From positions 80,984,886-81,048,885 of the forward strand of contig NC_068938.1 in NCBI RefSeq assembly GCF_016801865.2: a stretch of DNA of 64,000 bases, given 5' to 3'. This DNA comes from Culex pipiens pallens (Eukaryota > Arthropoda > Insecta > Diptera > Culicidae). The notes under the pieces are model-generated. The model had not been told where the DNA came from, did not search any database, and saw only the letters and a list, made by a program, of their open reading frames with translations. A program made the position numbers and the translations under genes. Of the stretch, positions 1 through 10,141 are shown piece after piece (position 1 is the first letter of the stretch; each line of letters opens with the position of its first letter).

Positions 1-607
1 ACGACGTAATTCCGGGTTGGTACGAAGTTCCGAATTTTTTTTGACGAAATTCCAACGAAAAATCTATTCTAGCGATACAAATACCCCCAAAACGGTGTTA
101 TACCTACTCCAAAATGTTTATTTAGCAATTTTAGTTAATATATTGACATTTAGTTGAATTATAAGTTTGCAAAATTATGTTTAGATAAATTTTATATAGA
201 ATTTCCAGAGTTATATAAACTTTTATACTAAGTAGTTAGTCAACTTTAAATTCAATCCAAATTATTTTTTTAATCAGTCAAGGATGCCTATTTGGAGTTG
301 GGAGATTGGATTTATGGTGATTTGTCAACAAATAACATTATTTATGTTAATTTTTCGAAAGGTGTACAAACTTTTTTTGCACCTTTTTTATTTTCGTAAT
401 AGTATTTGTTATATAACTTTTTATAGAAATCATCTTTTCATGAGCTTTTTGTAGCAAAATGTCTGGCACAAGTTTCTAAACAAAACGTAGTACTAGGTTC
501 CTGTCAAACTTTAAATTTTTTACATGTTTCATGACAATATGTGCATAGTGCCCAAGGGGTGTAAATACTTTTTTTACATACTGTATATATTATTTAAATA
601 CAATTAA
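1..607. other. AT-rich intron sequence
   Basis: AT-rich DNA with no open frame or recognisable element. Because the first supported exon starts at 1694 with an acceptor site and an already open frame, this stretch is most likely intron of the MFSD6-like gene. Confidence 0.5.
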
Positions 608-1112
608 GTAAGATCCGGCTTCAAAAAAGTACATAAATATCACTTCAGAGTCCATAACTTGAGACAACGTTGCCAAATCTTCAATGTTTTGGACTCGTTA
701 GAAAGGTTTTTGGATTACCTTACCAACGATGCATAACATGAAGGTATTTGAGTCGATTCGGTCACTTATCTAACATCTGGAATACGAAAACACATTTTTA
801 AGCATGACTTTTAAGCTACGTATCGAAAAATTATAAAAATCAATAGGTACGTATGGGACCTTAAACCAAAACGAATGCAACTGAACTGATCAAAATCGGT
901 TCAGCCAGCGCTGAGAAAACTCAGAGAGAATTTTGGTCACATACACACACATACATACAAACACACACACACATACACACACCCACACACAGACATTTGT
1001 TCAGTTTTCGATTCTGAGTCGATAGGTATACATGAAGGTGGGTCAACGATCTTTCTGTGAAAAGTTAGTTTTTAATGCAGGATTATAGCCTTACCTCAGT
1101 GAGGAAGGCAAA
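608..1112 (+). repeat. Dispersed mosquito repeat, family 1, copy A
   Basis: This copy shares its body (GATCCGGCTTC, then a block around CCTTACCAACGATGCATAACATG) and its 3' end with copies at about 12555-13816 (opposite strand) and 38860-39557. The 3' end holds a CA-rich microsatellite (about 944-991), then GACATTTGTTCAG, GAGTCGATAGGTATACATG, and a terminal palindrome CCTCAGTGAGG at about 1095. No coding capacity is visible. The left boundary is uncertain. It sits inside the intron of the MFSD6-like gene. Confidence 0.65.
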
Positions 1113-1227
1113 AAAAGAAAAACTTTTTTTTAAATTTTGAGACTTTGAGGTTTTTAGATTTTGGAAAAAAAATTCAAATCAAATAGTGTTTTTATTACAA
1201 TTTAGCAGTAGGAGGTTACATTTGCAA

Positions 1228-1626
1228 TTCAGAGGTTTGAAGATTTTTAGATTTTTAGGTTTTAAGATTTTTAGATTTTTAGATTTTTAGATTTTTAGAT
1301 TTTTAGATTTTTAGATTTTTAGATTTTTAGATTTTTAGATTTTGAGATTTTTAGATTTTTAGATTTTTAGATTTTTAGATTTTTAGATTTTTAGATTTTT
1401 AGATTTTTAGATTTTAAGATTTTAAGATTTTTAGATTTTTAGATTTTTAGATTTTTAGATTTTCAGATTTTTAGATTTTTAGCTTTTTAGATTTTTAGAT
1501 TTTTAGATTTTTAGATTTTTAGATTTTTAGATTTTTAGATTTTTAGATTTTTAGATTTTTAGATTTTTAGATTTTTAGATTTTTAGATTTTTAGATTTTT
1601 AGATTTATAGATTTTTAGATTTTTAA
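1228..1626 (+). repeat. (ATTTTTAG)n minisatellite, about 49 copies
   Basis: A nearly pure 8-bp tandem array with a few substituted units (for example around 1341, 1426, 1463, 1482 and 1607). It ends 67 bp before the exon acceptor at 1693. Every unit contains TTTTTAG, which resembles a minimal polypyrimidine-AG 3' splice site, so the array sets dozens of acceptor-like motifs just upstream of the real one. Confidence 0.95.
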
Positions 1627-1693
1627 TTACGTTACTGATATTTTCCATATCGCATGATTTTGCAAAATTATGAGAGTTTTCGTTCTATTTTAG

Positions 1694-3017
1694 GCTCCCT
1701 CCTGCCTAACACTGTGCCCAGAACTAGCCGACCCAGAGAACACTTACATCCAGTTCTGTTCACCAGAAGTAAATGAGACCAGACAAATTGAACTGACATT
1801 CTTCAACGCAGCAGCTGACTCCCTCACCACATGCGGCTTAGTAACTCTCGAAAACTGTACTCTAAAGAAAGTGATCCAAAACCATCTCAACGTAGAATGC
1901 CGCCTCCCCCGTGTACCGGAGTACGATCGGACCTTTTGGTACTACCTGCTGATCCGATTCTTTGCCACAACCATGCTGACAGCCACCCTAACCATAACCG
2001 ATCCCATCGCGTTGACGATGATCGAACAACACGGGGGTGACTTTGGTCGCGAGAAGTTGTACTCCAGCGCTGGAATGGCGATCTTTACTCCGCTGACGGG
2101 ACTGATGATCGACTACTACTCCAGCGGCACGGGCGATACCAACTACAGGCCCGCATTCTACACGTACGACGTTCTGCTGGGATTGTCGCTGATTTCGGTG
2201 GTGTTCCTTCCGGTTGGCCACAAACAGCCCTCGGAGAGCATCATGAAACATCTGTTCAAGATCCTGCGACTGCCGCACGTGCTGATGTTCATCTTCTTCC
2301 TGTTTTTCTTGGGAGCGTTTTGGGGCTTTATCGAGAGCTATCTGTTCGTGATCATGAAAGAGATGGGCTCACCGAACTACCTGCTGGGACTGACCTACAC
2401 CGTCGGAACGGTGGCCAGCATTCCGATGATGTACCTGACGGGGCCGATTACCCGGTGGGCTGGGCACGTGAATCTGCTGGTGGTGGCGTTTCTGGCGCAT
2501 GCACTCAGGATTCTGGGATATTCATTTATTGAGTGAGTTACTTAAGTTTGGGGGTCATCCATCAACGACCTAATGCCCTCCTTCTTTCAGTAACCCCTTC
2601 TGGTGCTTCCCGATCGAGCTAAACGAGGCCATCTCGTGCTACTTCATGTGGGTCGTGGCCACCACGTACTGCGCCGTGCTGGCGCCGAACAACCTGGTGG
2701 CGACCCTCATCGGAGTGTCCGGAATGGTGCACTTTTGCCTGGGTAAAGGCGTCGGATCGTTCGTGGGTGGTTTCTTGATTGCGGAACACGGAACCAGGCT
2801 GGGCTTCCGGTACACCGGGTACATTGCGCTGGTTTGTGGTGCCTGCTACAAGCTGCTGCATCTGGTGTGGCTGAAAAAGTATGATAAACCGAGCAAGGAG
2901 GAGGCTGCTGAGCATGATCAGACCGTGCTGCAAACGATGCTGGAGAAGAGAGTGTCGTTGGTCCCGGCAGGGGAACAGTTTGCGGGATTGACTGAGAGTT
3001 CAAAGTCGGCTGCCTGA
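1694..3017 (+). CDS. MFSD6-like major facilitator membrane protein, 3' part, two exons
   Basis: Coding segments are 1694-2532 and 2591-3017, separated by a 58-bp intron with GTGAGT donor and TTTCAG acceptor. The junction codon GA|T gives an unbroken frame reading IDNPFWCFPIELNEA. Together they encode the last 421 residues; upstream exons lie outside the window. The exon is entered through TTCTATTTTAG at 1693, and the frame is open from its first base. Residues 1-79 form a Cys-rich luminal or extracellular stretch (Cys at 4, 8, 22, 47, 55 and 68; N-glycosylation sequons at 27 and 54). Hydrophobic helices follow at roughly 80-110, 122-145, 158-175, 196-221, 229-252 and 259-280, with more in exon 2. 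The segment around GFIESYLFVIMKEMGS and the NPFW motif match the MFS_1-like/MFSD6 family. The C-terminal tail is charged and cytoplasmic. Substrate is unknown. Confidence in the family is high; no gene symbol is assigned. Confidence 0.88.
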
Positions 3018-3061
3018 ATACTAGTGTAATTAAATCTTTCAATTGTAGTAGAATGTAGTGC

Positions 3062-3067
3062 AATAAA
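3062..3067 (+). promoter_or_regulatory. Polyadenylation signal of the MFSD6-like gene
   Basis: AATAAA lies 45 bp after the TGA stop codon, the right place for the poly(A) signal of a compact 3' UTR. Confidence 0.7.
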
Positions 3068-3781
3068 TCAACAATTTAGTTGTTTGAAACTATACCTACA
3101 CAATATTATCATGTCGTATCGTACAGTTAAGCGCATGATATAAAAAATGGTTCTGACGCGTAAACTTTTGACATTGCAAAACGAGTCCATGCTAATGAGA
3201 TTTAAAGACAATGTGCAAGTGGTTATGTTACAGACATGACCAATATGACAAAAACATTCAAAATCTAAATAAAATCAAATTGTTCGCTCTACAGCATTGC
3301 CTTGGCCTTCTCGATTGCGAGACTCCTACTCGAAACCGCGGGTCCCGGCCGTCTTTACATTAATTTGGAATTTAATTTTGTTGTGTAAAATTTTACCAAC
3401 ATACCAAACGGGCCCATCGGAAACACGTTGATTGCATTTGGCAGTGAATTTGCAGCACGTTGTTCATCCTGTGTCGACACTTTTGAGACAACAACCAACA
3501 ATCCATCCAGCCCAGTCCAGGATCATTGCGTTCATCTTCCCACGGGAATCGCAAACATCTGGGCCGTTTATTTATGAAACCTTCCTGCAGGATAAATCCG
3601 GGCCCTCATTGCCCTGATTAAACGTCGTTATTGCCGGAGTATAATTTTCCCTCCCCCATCCTAGTGATGTGTACAAGCTTTGGGTTTCCTTTGAGGTTTT
3701 CCCAGAAATAACAACAGCCAGCAACGTTTCGGAGCACCACGTTCCGGATCACCTCCGGGGAGGGTGAGTGAAAAGACACAC
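3068..3781. other. Intergenic, no feature seen
   Basis: Moderately AT-rich sequence between the MFSD6-like gene and the Jockey insertion. I see no open frame with recognisable content and no repeat shared with the rest of the window. Confidence 0.5.
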
Positions 3782-3795
3782 AATAGTCGAAAGAT
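3782..3795 (+). repeat. Left target-site duplication of the Jockey-like LINE
   Basis: AATAGTCGAAAGAT is repeated exactly at 8315-8328, directly after the poly(A) tail, so the element body runs from 3796 to 8314. Confidence 0.9.
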
Positions 3796-4030
3796 CAGTG
3801 TCTTGCGAACCTTCGTGGTGAACGGACACTAGAGCTGCGGTATTTTTTTTTTTTTTTTTTTTTTTTACTACCTAAGCTCAGAGTTATTCCAAACAAAATT
3901 CACAGTCTTTTTAAAGACTACCTGAGTTACTTTCCAAAATTCTAAACAGTCTTTTCAAGACTAACCCCACCTGAAATTTTGTTGTATTTTACAAACGAAG
4001 CCATCTTTTTAAGAGAACTTTGCTTGCAAA

Positions 4031-5431
4031 ATGCGTCAAAACAAAGGTAAACGCAAATCTTCTGAAGATTTGGTCGTTACGTCGGTGAAGCGTTTGAACG
4101 CTAAACCGGCTAACGGAAACAGAAAAAGAAAACAGCCTCATCCGAGGTCTGATTCTGATTCTGAAAGTGAGGTCAATCCTCCAATTCCATTGGCAAACAC
4201 TTTCGGTGTTTTATCCGAAACTGTTGACAAGGATCCTTCTCCTCGTACTGAGCCTACTGCCGTCGAGAAACGAGTAAAGGCTCCGCCAATTGTAGTGTCT
4301 TCCGTCTCCGATTTGGCCAGCTTTCGAACGCAACTGAAGAATTGCAAGGAAACTTGCAATTTGAAGGTTTCGTTCCAGCTTGGTCGAAGAGGAGAATGTC
4401 GCTTGTTGACGGAATCTTTACAAGATCACCAAACTTTTGTTGGTTATTTGAAAAACCACAAACACAATTTCTACACGTATGAGACCAAGAATGCTCGTCC
4501 ATTCAAGGCGGTCCTGAAAGGTCTCTCCAACGACTTGTCGGTGGATGAGATCAAAAACGAACTTAAGGTGTTGCTTGGCTTTGCCCCATCCCAAGTAATA
4601 CCAATGAAGAAAAAATCAAACGGGAATATTTCTCGCTTTGGTTTGACTTCACAATTTTATCTGATTCATTTCAATAGAAATGAAATCAACAATTTGAAAC
4701 TTTTGGACAAAGTTCAGTTTTTGTTCCATGTACGGGTAAAGTGGGAGCATTTTAAGAAACATGGCGGTAATGGCCAGAATCTGACCCAGTGCCGGCGTTG
4801 CCAGGCATTCGGTCACGGTACTGATCATTGCGCCATGGTTCCAAAATGCATGGTTTGCGGGGATTCTTCTCACGACAAGGACAATTGTCCCGTGAAAGAA
4901 GTCACCCAATTTAAATGTGCAAATTGTGGTGGAAATCACAAATCAAATTTCTGGGATTGCCCCATCAGAAAAAAGGTTTTGGATTCTCGTGCTAAGCATC
5001 AGCCGAAATCCAAACCGAAATTTTCTCAAAGTCAGGTTGTACCTGCATCTTTAAATCAAACGTTCGTGCTGTCTCACTCGAACAATGCTAGAAATACCCC
5101 TACCGTGGAAAAGTTAGGTAACAGCAATGGCATTTCTTATGCCAACGTCGTTTCGGGTTCGGGTTCATCCACGAATTTTAAATCCTCTACCAATTTTCAA
5201 ATTGGGCAGGTACCTCAAATTTCATTTGAAAATTTTTCTGCTGGCAACGCTTTGGGATCTTCTGATCTCGGCGATGTTACGTTTGAAAAAATGACTTTTT
5301 TGCAAAACTCACTGTTTGGTTTGATTCAAACAATGAGTAATGCTACATCCATGATGGAAGCTATCCAGATTGGATTAAAATTTGCGAATGATGTTGTTCT
5401 TACCCTGAAGTTTAATCATGGATCTAAGTAA
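4031..5431 (+). CDS. Jockey-like LINE ORF1, gag-like zinc-knuckle protein
   Basis: This 466-residue RNA-binding protein of the retrotransposon would coat its own transcript to form the ribonucleoprotein that carries the element back to DNA. The N-terminus is basic and Ser/Pro-rich (residues 1-90). A segment of about 155-195 (RPFKAVLKGLSNDLSVDEI) matches the PRE/C2HC-associated domain of insect LINE gag proteins. Three zinc knuckles follow: C254-x2-C257-x4-H262-x4-C267, C273-x2-C276-x4-H281-x4-C286, and a variant C296-x2-C299-x3-H303-x6-C310. The C-terminal 150 residues are Ser/Asn-rich. Its TAA overlaps the ORF2 start by 14 bases in a different frame, suggesting termination-reinitiation or a frameshift for ORF2 expression. 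The start is the first ATG after the leader and in good context (AAAATGCG). No frame break. Confidence 0.92.
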   Translation: MRQNKGKRKSSEDLVVTSVKRLNAKPANGNRKRKQPHPRSDSDSESEVNPPIPLANTFGVLSETVDKDPSPRTEPTAVEKRVKAPPIVVSSVSDLASFRTQLKNCKETCNLKVSFQLGRRGECRLLTESLQDHQTFVGYLKNHKHNFYTYETKNARPFKAVLKGLSNDLSVDEIKNELKVLLGFAPSQVIPMKKKSNGNISRFGLTSQFYLIHFNRNEINNLKLLDKVQFLFHVRVKWEHFKKHGGNGQNLTQCRRCQAFGHGTDHCAMVPKCMVCGDSSHDKDNCPVKEVTQFKCANCGGNHKSNFWDCPIRKKVLDSRAKHQPKSKPKFSQSQVVPASLNQTFVLSHSNNARNTPTVEKLGNSNGISYANVVSGSGSSTNFKSSTNFQIGQVPQISFENFSAGNALGSSDLGDVTFEKMTFLQNSLFGLIQTMSNATSMMEAIQIGLKFANDVVLTLKFNHGSK

Positions 5432-8078
5432 TTCCATCAATATTATGAATTTTAATGCTCGCTCTTTAAAAGCGAAAGAAAATGAATTTTTCAACTTTTT
5501 ACGAGTTCATAACGTGCATGTTGCTGTTATAACCGAAACATTTTTAAAAACTGGCACTTATTTGAAAAGTGATCCAGATTATAAAGTTATAACCAATAAC
5601 AGAATGAATCGAAATGGCGGTGGAGTTGCAATAGTTATCCACCGTAGTATGACTTATAGCACGTTACGTGACTTTAAGTTAAAAGTTATTGAAAGTTTGG
5701 GCATTGAACTTGAAACTTCTTTTGGGAAAATTATGATTGCAGCTGCATATTTACCATTCCAATGCACTGGGGAAAATAAAAATTATTTCAAAGGGGATTT
5801 GAATAAACTTACACGGCATAGATCTCGATTTTTGATCATCGGTGATTTTAATGCCAAACACCAATCTTGGAATAATTCAAAAGTAAATTCCAATGGTAAA
5901 ATTCTATTCAGAGATTGCACTTCTGGTCTTTATTCGGTTTTATACCCGAATGGGCCAACTTGCTTTTCTTCTGTTAGAAATCCATCAACAATTGATTTGG
6001 TTTTGACAAATCAAAGTCAGTATTGTGGTCCTTTAGTGACTCATGCTGATTTTGATTCTGATCACCTTCCAGTAACTTTTTCACTTTCTCATGAAGCAGT
6101 TACCAGACCCAATAGTTCTGTGTTTAATTACCACAAAGCTAATTGGGACAGGTATCAGCATCATATTGAGAACAATTTAAATCATGATTTTGTTTTAGAA
6201 ACCAAAGCTGATATTGATTCAGCCTTGGAATCTTTAACTAATGCAATTTTGGATGCTAGGAATATTGCTATTCCTAAAGTCCAAGTCAAATTTGATTCTC
6301 CCATTATTGATGACGATCTTCAGCTTCTGATTCGTCTGAAAAATGTTCGTCGAAGACAGTATCAACGTTCTCGTGATCCTGCACTGAAGCGAATTCAAAA
6401 AGATTTGCAAAAGGTTATTGACCACAGATTCACTCTCCTGCGAAATGAAAAGTTCGCAAGAGATGTCGAACAAATTAAACCTTATTCCAAACCTTTTTGG
6501 AAACTTTCAAAGGTTCTTAAGAAACCTCAAAAACCAATCCCTTCTTTAAAAGATGGTGATAATATTCTATTAACTAATGGGGAGAAAGCTCAAAAACTTG
6601 CTCAGCAGTTTGAGAGTGCTCATAATTTCAACTTAAATGTTCTGAGTCCTATTGAAAATCAAATTTCAATAGAATTTCAGAATATTGTTGAACAACAGTT
6701 TTCATCAGATGATGTTTTTAATACGGATCTGAATGAAATAAAATCTATTATCAAAAAATTTAAAAATATGAAAGCCCCTGGTGAGGATGGCATTTTTTAC
6801 ATTTTAATTAAAAAACTACCTGAAGCAACTTTAAGTAGCTTGGTCAAAATTTGCAACAAATGTTTTGATTTGGCATATTTTCCCAGTAGTTGGAAAAATG
6901 CCAAAGTAGTTCCGATTTTAAAACCGGATAAAAATCCTGCTGAAGCCTCAAGCTATCGGCCCATTAGTTTGCTTTCATCTATTAGTAAATTATTCGAAAG
7001 AATAATTCTTAATAGAATGATGACGCACATTAATGAAAATTCAATATTCGCTGATGAGCAGTTTGGATTTCGCCTTGGGCATTCAACTACTCATCAGTTG
7101 TTGAGAGTTTCAAATTTAATTCGAAGCAACAAATCTGAGGGCTATTCTACTGGCGCTGCTCTTCTAGACATAGAAAAAGCATTTGACAGTGTTTGGCATA
7201 AAGGTTTGATTGCGAAATTGAAAAGGTTTAATTTTCCGATTTACATCGTGAAAATTATTCAAAATTATTTGACGGATCGTACTCTGCAGGTATGTTATCA
7301 GAACAGCAAATCTGATCAACTACCTGTACGTGCTGGCGTCCCTCAAGGAAGCATTTTGGGTCCAATTTTATACAATATTTTTACTTCTGACTTGCCTGAT
7401 TTGCCCCCAGGATGTCAGAAATCACTTTTTGCTGATGATACAAGCATCTCCGCCAAAGGTAGAAGCCTTCGTGTCATCACAAGAAGATTACAAAAAAGCT
7501 TGGATATTTTCAATTCTTATTTGAAAGAATGGAAAATTACTCCAAATGCTGCAAAAACTCAACTTATTATTTTCCCTCACAAACCAAGGGCTGATTTTCT
7601 TAAACCAAAAAGTCATCACATTATAAAGATGAATGAGGTAAATTTAAAGTGGGAGGATCAAGTGAAATATCTTGGACTTGCTTTTGACAAAAACCTTACT
7701 TACAAGGATCACATTGAAAGTATCCAGGTTAAATGTAACAAATATATTAAATGTTTGTATCCACTTATAAACAGGAATTCTAGACTTTGTCTCAAGAATA
7801 AACTGTTAATTTATAAACAAATTTTCAGACCTGCCATGCTTTATGCTGTGCCGATCTGGACAAGCTGTTGCTTAACCAGGAAGAAAAAACTTCAGAGGAT
7901 TCAGAACAAAATTCTGAAAATGATTCTGAAACTTCCTCCCTGGTTCAGCACCAGTGAACTTCATCAATTAGCCGAAGTTGACACTTTGGATGTTATGTCC
8001 AATAAGATAATTGATGCATTTCGACAAAAATCATTGCAGTCTTCAGCTGCATTGATCCGCTCTTTATATAGTTTATAA
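5418..8078 (+). CDS. Jockey-like LINE ORF2, endonuclease-reverse transcriptase
   Basis: An 886-residue polyprotein that nicks target DNA and copies element RNA at the nick. Residues 1-220 form an APE/EEP-type endonuclease: MNFNARSLKAK near the N-terminus, the catalytic Glu in VAVITETFLK, GDFNAKHQSW, and the terminal SDHLPVTF. The reverse transcriptase occupies about 440-740: KAPGEDGI, YRPISLLSSISKLFE, FGFRLGHSTTHQL, the motif A Asp in AALLDIEKAFDSVWH, GVPQGSILGPILYNIF, and the catalytic FADD at 671-674. FADD replaces the common YADD, as in many Jockey-type enzymes. There is no RNase H domain. Length and domain order fit a full Jockey ORF2, with every key residue present and no stop or frameshift. 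Confidence 0.94.
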   Translation: MDLSNSINIMNFNARSLKAKENEFFNFLRVHNVHVAVITETFLKTGTYLKSDPDYKVITNNRMNRNGGGVAIVIHRSMTYSTLRDFKLKVIESLGIELETSFGKIMIAAAYLPFQCTGENKNYFKGDLNKLTRHRSRFLIIGDFNAKHQSWNNSKVNSNGKILFRDCTSGLYSVLYPNGPTCFSSVRNPSTIDLVLTNQSQYCGPLVTHADFDSDHLPVTFSLSHEAVTRPNSSVFNYHKANWDRYQHHIENNLNHDFVLETKADIDSALESLTNAILDARNIAIPKVQVKFDSPIIDDDLQLLIRLKNVRRRQYQRSRDPALKRIQKDLQKVIDHRFTLLRNEKFARDVEQIKPYSKPFWKLSKVLKKPQKPIPSLKDGDNILLTNGEKAQKLAQQFESAHNFNLNVLSPIENQISIEFQNIVEQQFSSDDVFNTDLNEIKSIIKKFKNMKAPGEDGIFYILIKKLPEATLSSLVKICNKCFDLAYFPSSWKNAKVVPILKPDKNPAEASSYRPISLLSSISKLFERIILNRMMTHINENSIFADEQFGFRLGHSTTHQLLRVSNLIRSNKSEGYSTGAALLDIEKAFDSVWHKGLIAKLKRFNFPIYIVKIIQNYLTDRTLQVCYQNSKSDQLPVRAGVPQGSILGPILYNIFTSDLPDLPPGCQKSLFADDTSISAKGRSLRVITRRLQKSLDIFNSYLKEWKITPNAAKTQLIIFPHKPRADFLKPKSHHIIKMNEVNLKWEDQVKYLGLAFDKNLTYKDHIESIQVKCNKYIKCLYPLINRNSRLCLKNKLLIYKQIFRPAMLYAVPIWTSCCLTRKKKLQRIQNKILKMILKLPPWFSTSELHQLAEVDTLDVMSNKIIDAFRQKSLQSSAALIRSLYSL

Positions 8079-8284
8079 GTTAGTTTTAAGGTATCCCTTT
8101 TCCCTATTGTACATGTAGGACCTCCTACATTTGAAATCACTGAATAGCGAAAGCTACAATATTTCATGAATAAATGAAAGTTGCTAGTATTTAAAATTGA
8201 GGTGAAAAGTCATCGATTGTGATTGGACACTCAATAATATTTTAACTGAATGAATGTACATGGAAGAGAAAATCAAAATAAATA

Positions 8285-8314
<30 letters not shown>

Positions 8315-8316
<2 letters not shown>

Positions 8317-8328
8317 TAGTCGAAAGAT
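8315..8328 (+). repeat. Right target-site duplication of the Jockey-like LINE
   Basis: Exact second copy of AATAGTCGAAAGAT, partly merged with the end of the poly(A) tail. Confidence 0.9.
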
Positions 8329-9170
8329 GCTGCTGCTGCTGGAAAACCACCAAACCGGAGCAGCAGCCAGGACTTTCAAAATTGCAAGTAAAGGTGGTCC
8401 TTGTGGAACAACAAAACCCCCCCCCCCCTCCCAGTTTTCTTCGACCCCCAAGAGATAATCCTTAGAAATTGCTTCTCATCACGTTCACGTCGGTTCGGTT
8501 AAGGTCCGGAACCGTCTTCGGAGTGCATCTTCAGCGCTCAAACAAACGCAAACTGCTTTTGGATGGATGAATGGTTGGTTGGCGGAGGAAGACGAGTGAA
8601 TAGGACACCGACCAGAAATGCAACGCAATGGCGTTTGGAGGGAGGAGGGGGGGTTATTCCTTAGAAAGGATCCACTGATGATGAAGGTGCGGTTGGTTTT
8701 AGAGGAAGAACAATTGCCCTCGGTGAACGCCGGATGTGCTGGACCGTGTGCAAATTCAATTGAACCAAAGCGAGCAGCTAACTCAAATTGGGTTTGCGAT
8801 AATTTTAAGAAAAGGGAGGAAAGTTTGAAGAACTTCTATTTGAGATGCCATTATTTAAGCTACAAGTAGACATTAAGTTTATTTTCTAAAATTAGGTAAA
8901 ATTCCTGCAAAGTAGAAAACTACGAGTAGTTTAATATTCTTAATTATTATCTCAATTTAAATCAAACATGCCCAAGGGTCTTGATTTTCGGCTCAAAGAT
9001 TAGAAATCACTCACTCATCGCCGAATCTTTACCGACTGGAGCGCGCAACCATTCGCGAGCGAACACGACACGCTAGCTGCCAGAGCCTTGGCCAATCGCT
9101 TCCCATAGCGAAACAAATACTTCGTGATTTTTTTCGCCTATTCCGTCCGTCGAACCGAGTCACAAACGAA
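8329..9170. other. Intergenic, no gene recognised
   Basis: This holds a short GCT run (8328-8341), a poly-C tract near 8418-8430 and otherwise unique sequence. A 28-bp stretch at about 8893 (AGGTAAAATTCCTGCAAAGT core) recurs at about 10037 inside the neighbouring MITE. No supported gene. Confidence 0.45.
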
Positions 9171-10141
9171 TAGGGGAAATATACCCATTTTAATCCTTAT
9201 AAGCGGTCGCTTTTGAATGATGCTGGATAATCTGAAGTGTTCCTTGAAATTTATTAAAACCAAGTACTCCAACGAGTAGAGCAACTTTTTGTGAACATTT
9301 CTGTTTATTTTCACTTTTATTAAAAGTTATGCTATTCCTTTTACAAGCATTTAAAAAAAATATTTCCCAAATGCATTCAAATCAGTCGAGTGCATTGGGC
9401 CACGCCCATTTTTCTATTTTCAGCTTAGTTCTTTTTTTCTTCCAGCGCTCTTTTGGGTCTGCTTAGTGCTGCCAAAATTGATGAAATTTTAAGCAAACAC
9501 TCACGCAAAGTAGCATTTATAGAGAAAATTCCCTGGCATCACTAGCTCACTCTAACAGCATGCTGGTGGTGTTGGTGGCCTGGCCACCCTTTGTTCTTTC
9601 TTTGCCTTCGCTTCTCGCTCGGTTTTCTTCAGCCTTCGATTGGAATGGGTAATCAAAATCTAAACGTCAAAAGACTTGGCGCGTTTGTTTTTCTGATGGC
9701 GCTTGCTAATTATTTACATGTTTCGGTATTATTTTTCAACTGAGTGACTAACAAATGTGCAAAAGAACATGTTGCCGGTAGTTGGAAGCAATTTTATATC
9801 TTAAGCGCTTTGAAATCGTTAGCGCAAGTGAAAAGATATTGATGGCGACTTTCGTTAAGCAGTTAACCTCTGATCTTGCGTGTGGATGTGTGTGCCACCA
9901 AAATGATGAGAAATGGTCTCGCAAAATAGAAATTATGATCAAAAGTGCATTAAATTTGATCTTTTTGGCCAGAAAAATGGCATAAATTTGCGTGCTTACT
10001 TGAGGCAATGCTGTTGCTGGTAAGTTTAAAGTAAAATTAGGTAAAATTCCTGCAAAGTAGTATTTTTGGAGCTTTAATCGAGCATCAAACTCTTCATATG
10101 ACGAAGATAGGTGTTTGATTAGAAAGGGTATATTTCCCCTA
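9171..10141. mobile_element. TIR element (MITE), ends TAGGGGAAATATACCC, 971 bp
   Basis: Left end TAGGGGAAATATACCC and right end GGGTATATTTCCCCTA are inverted copies, each flanked by TA. No transposase ORF is present. The terminal motif is shared with shorter elements at 16268-16512 and 37864-38108 although the interiors differ, so this is a non-autonomous family using TA targets. Confidence 0.75.

Larger units (their letters stand above)
3796..8314 (+). mobile_element. Full-length Jockey-like non-LTR retrotransposon
   Basis: A 4.5-kb element bounded by 14-bp target duplications. It starts CAGTGTCTTGCGAACC, has a 235-bp 5' UTR with an unusual run of about 24 T (3843-3866), two overlapping ORFs (4031-5431 and 5418-8078), a 3' UTR of about 210 bp and a terminal poly(A) of about 24-26. 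The order gag-like ORF1, then APE-type endonuclease plus reverse transcriptase, the short ORF overlap and the poly(A) tail are typical of the Jockey clade. Both ORFs are unbroken and the duplications are identical, pointing to a recent insertion that could still be mobile. Confidence 0.93.
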
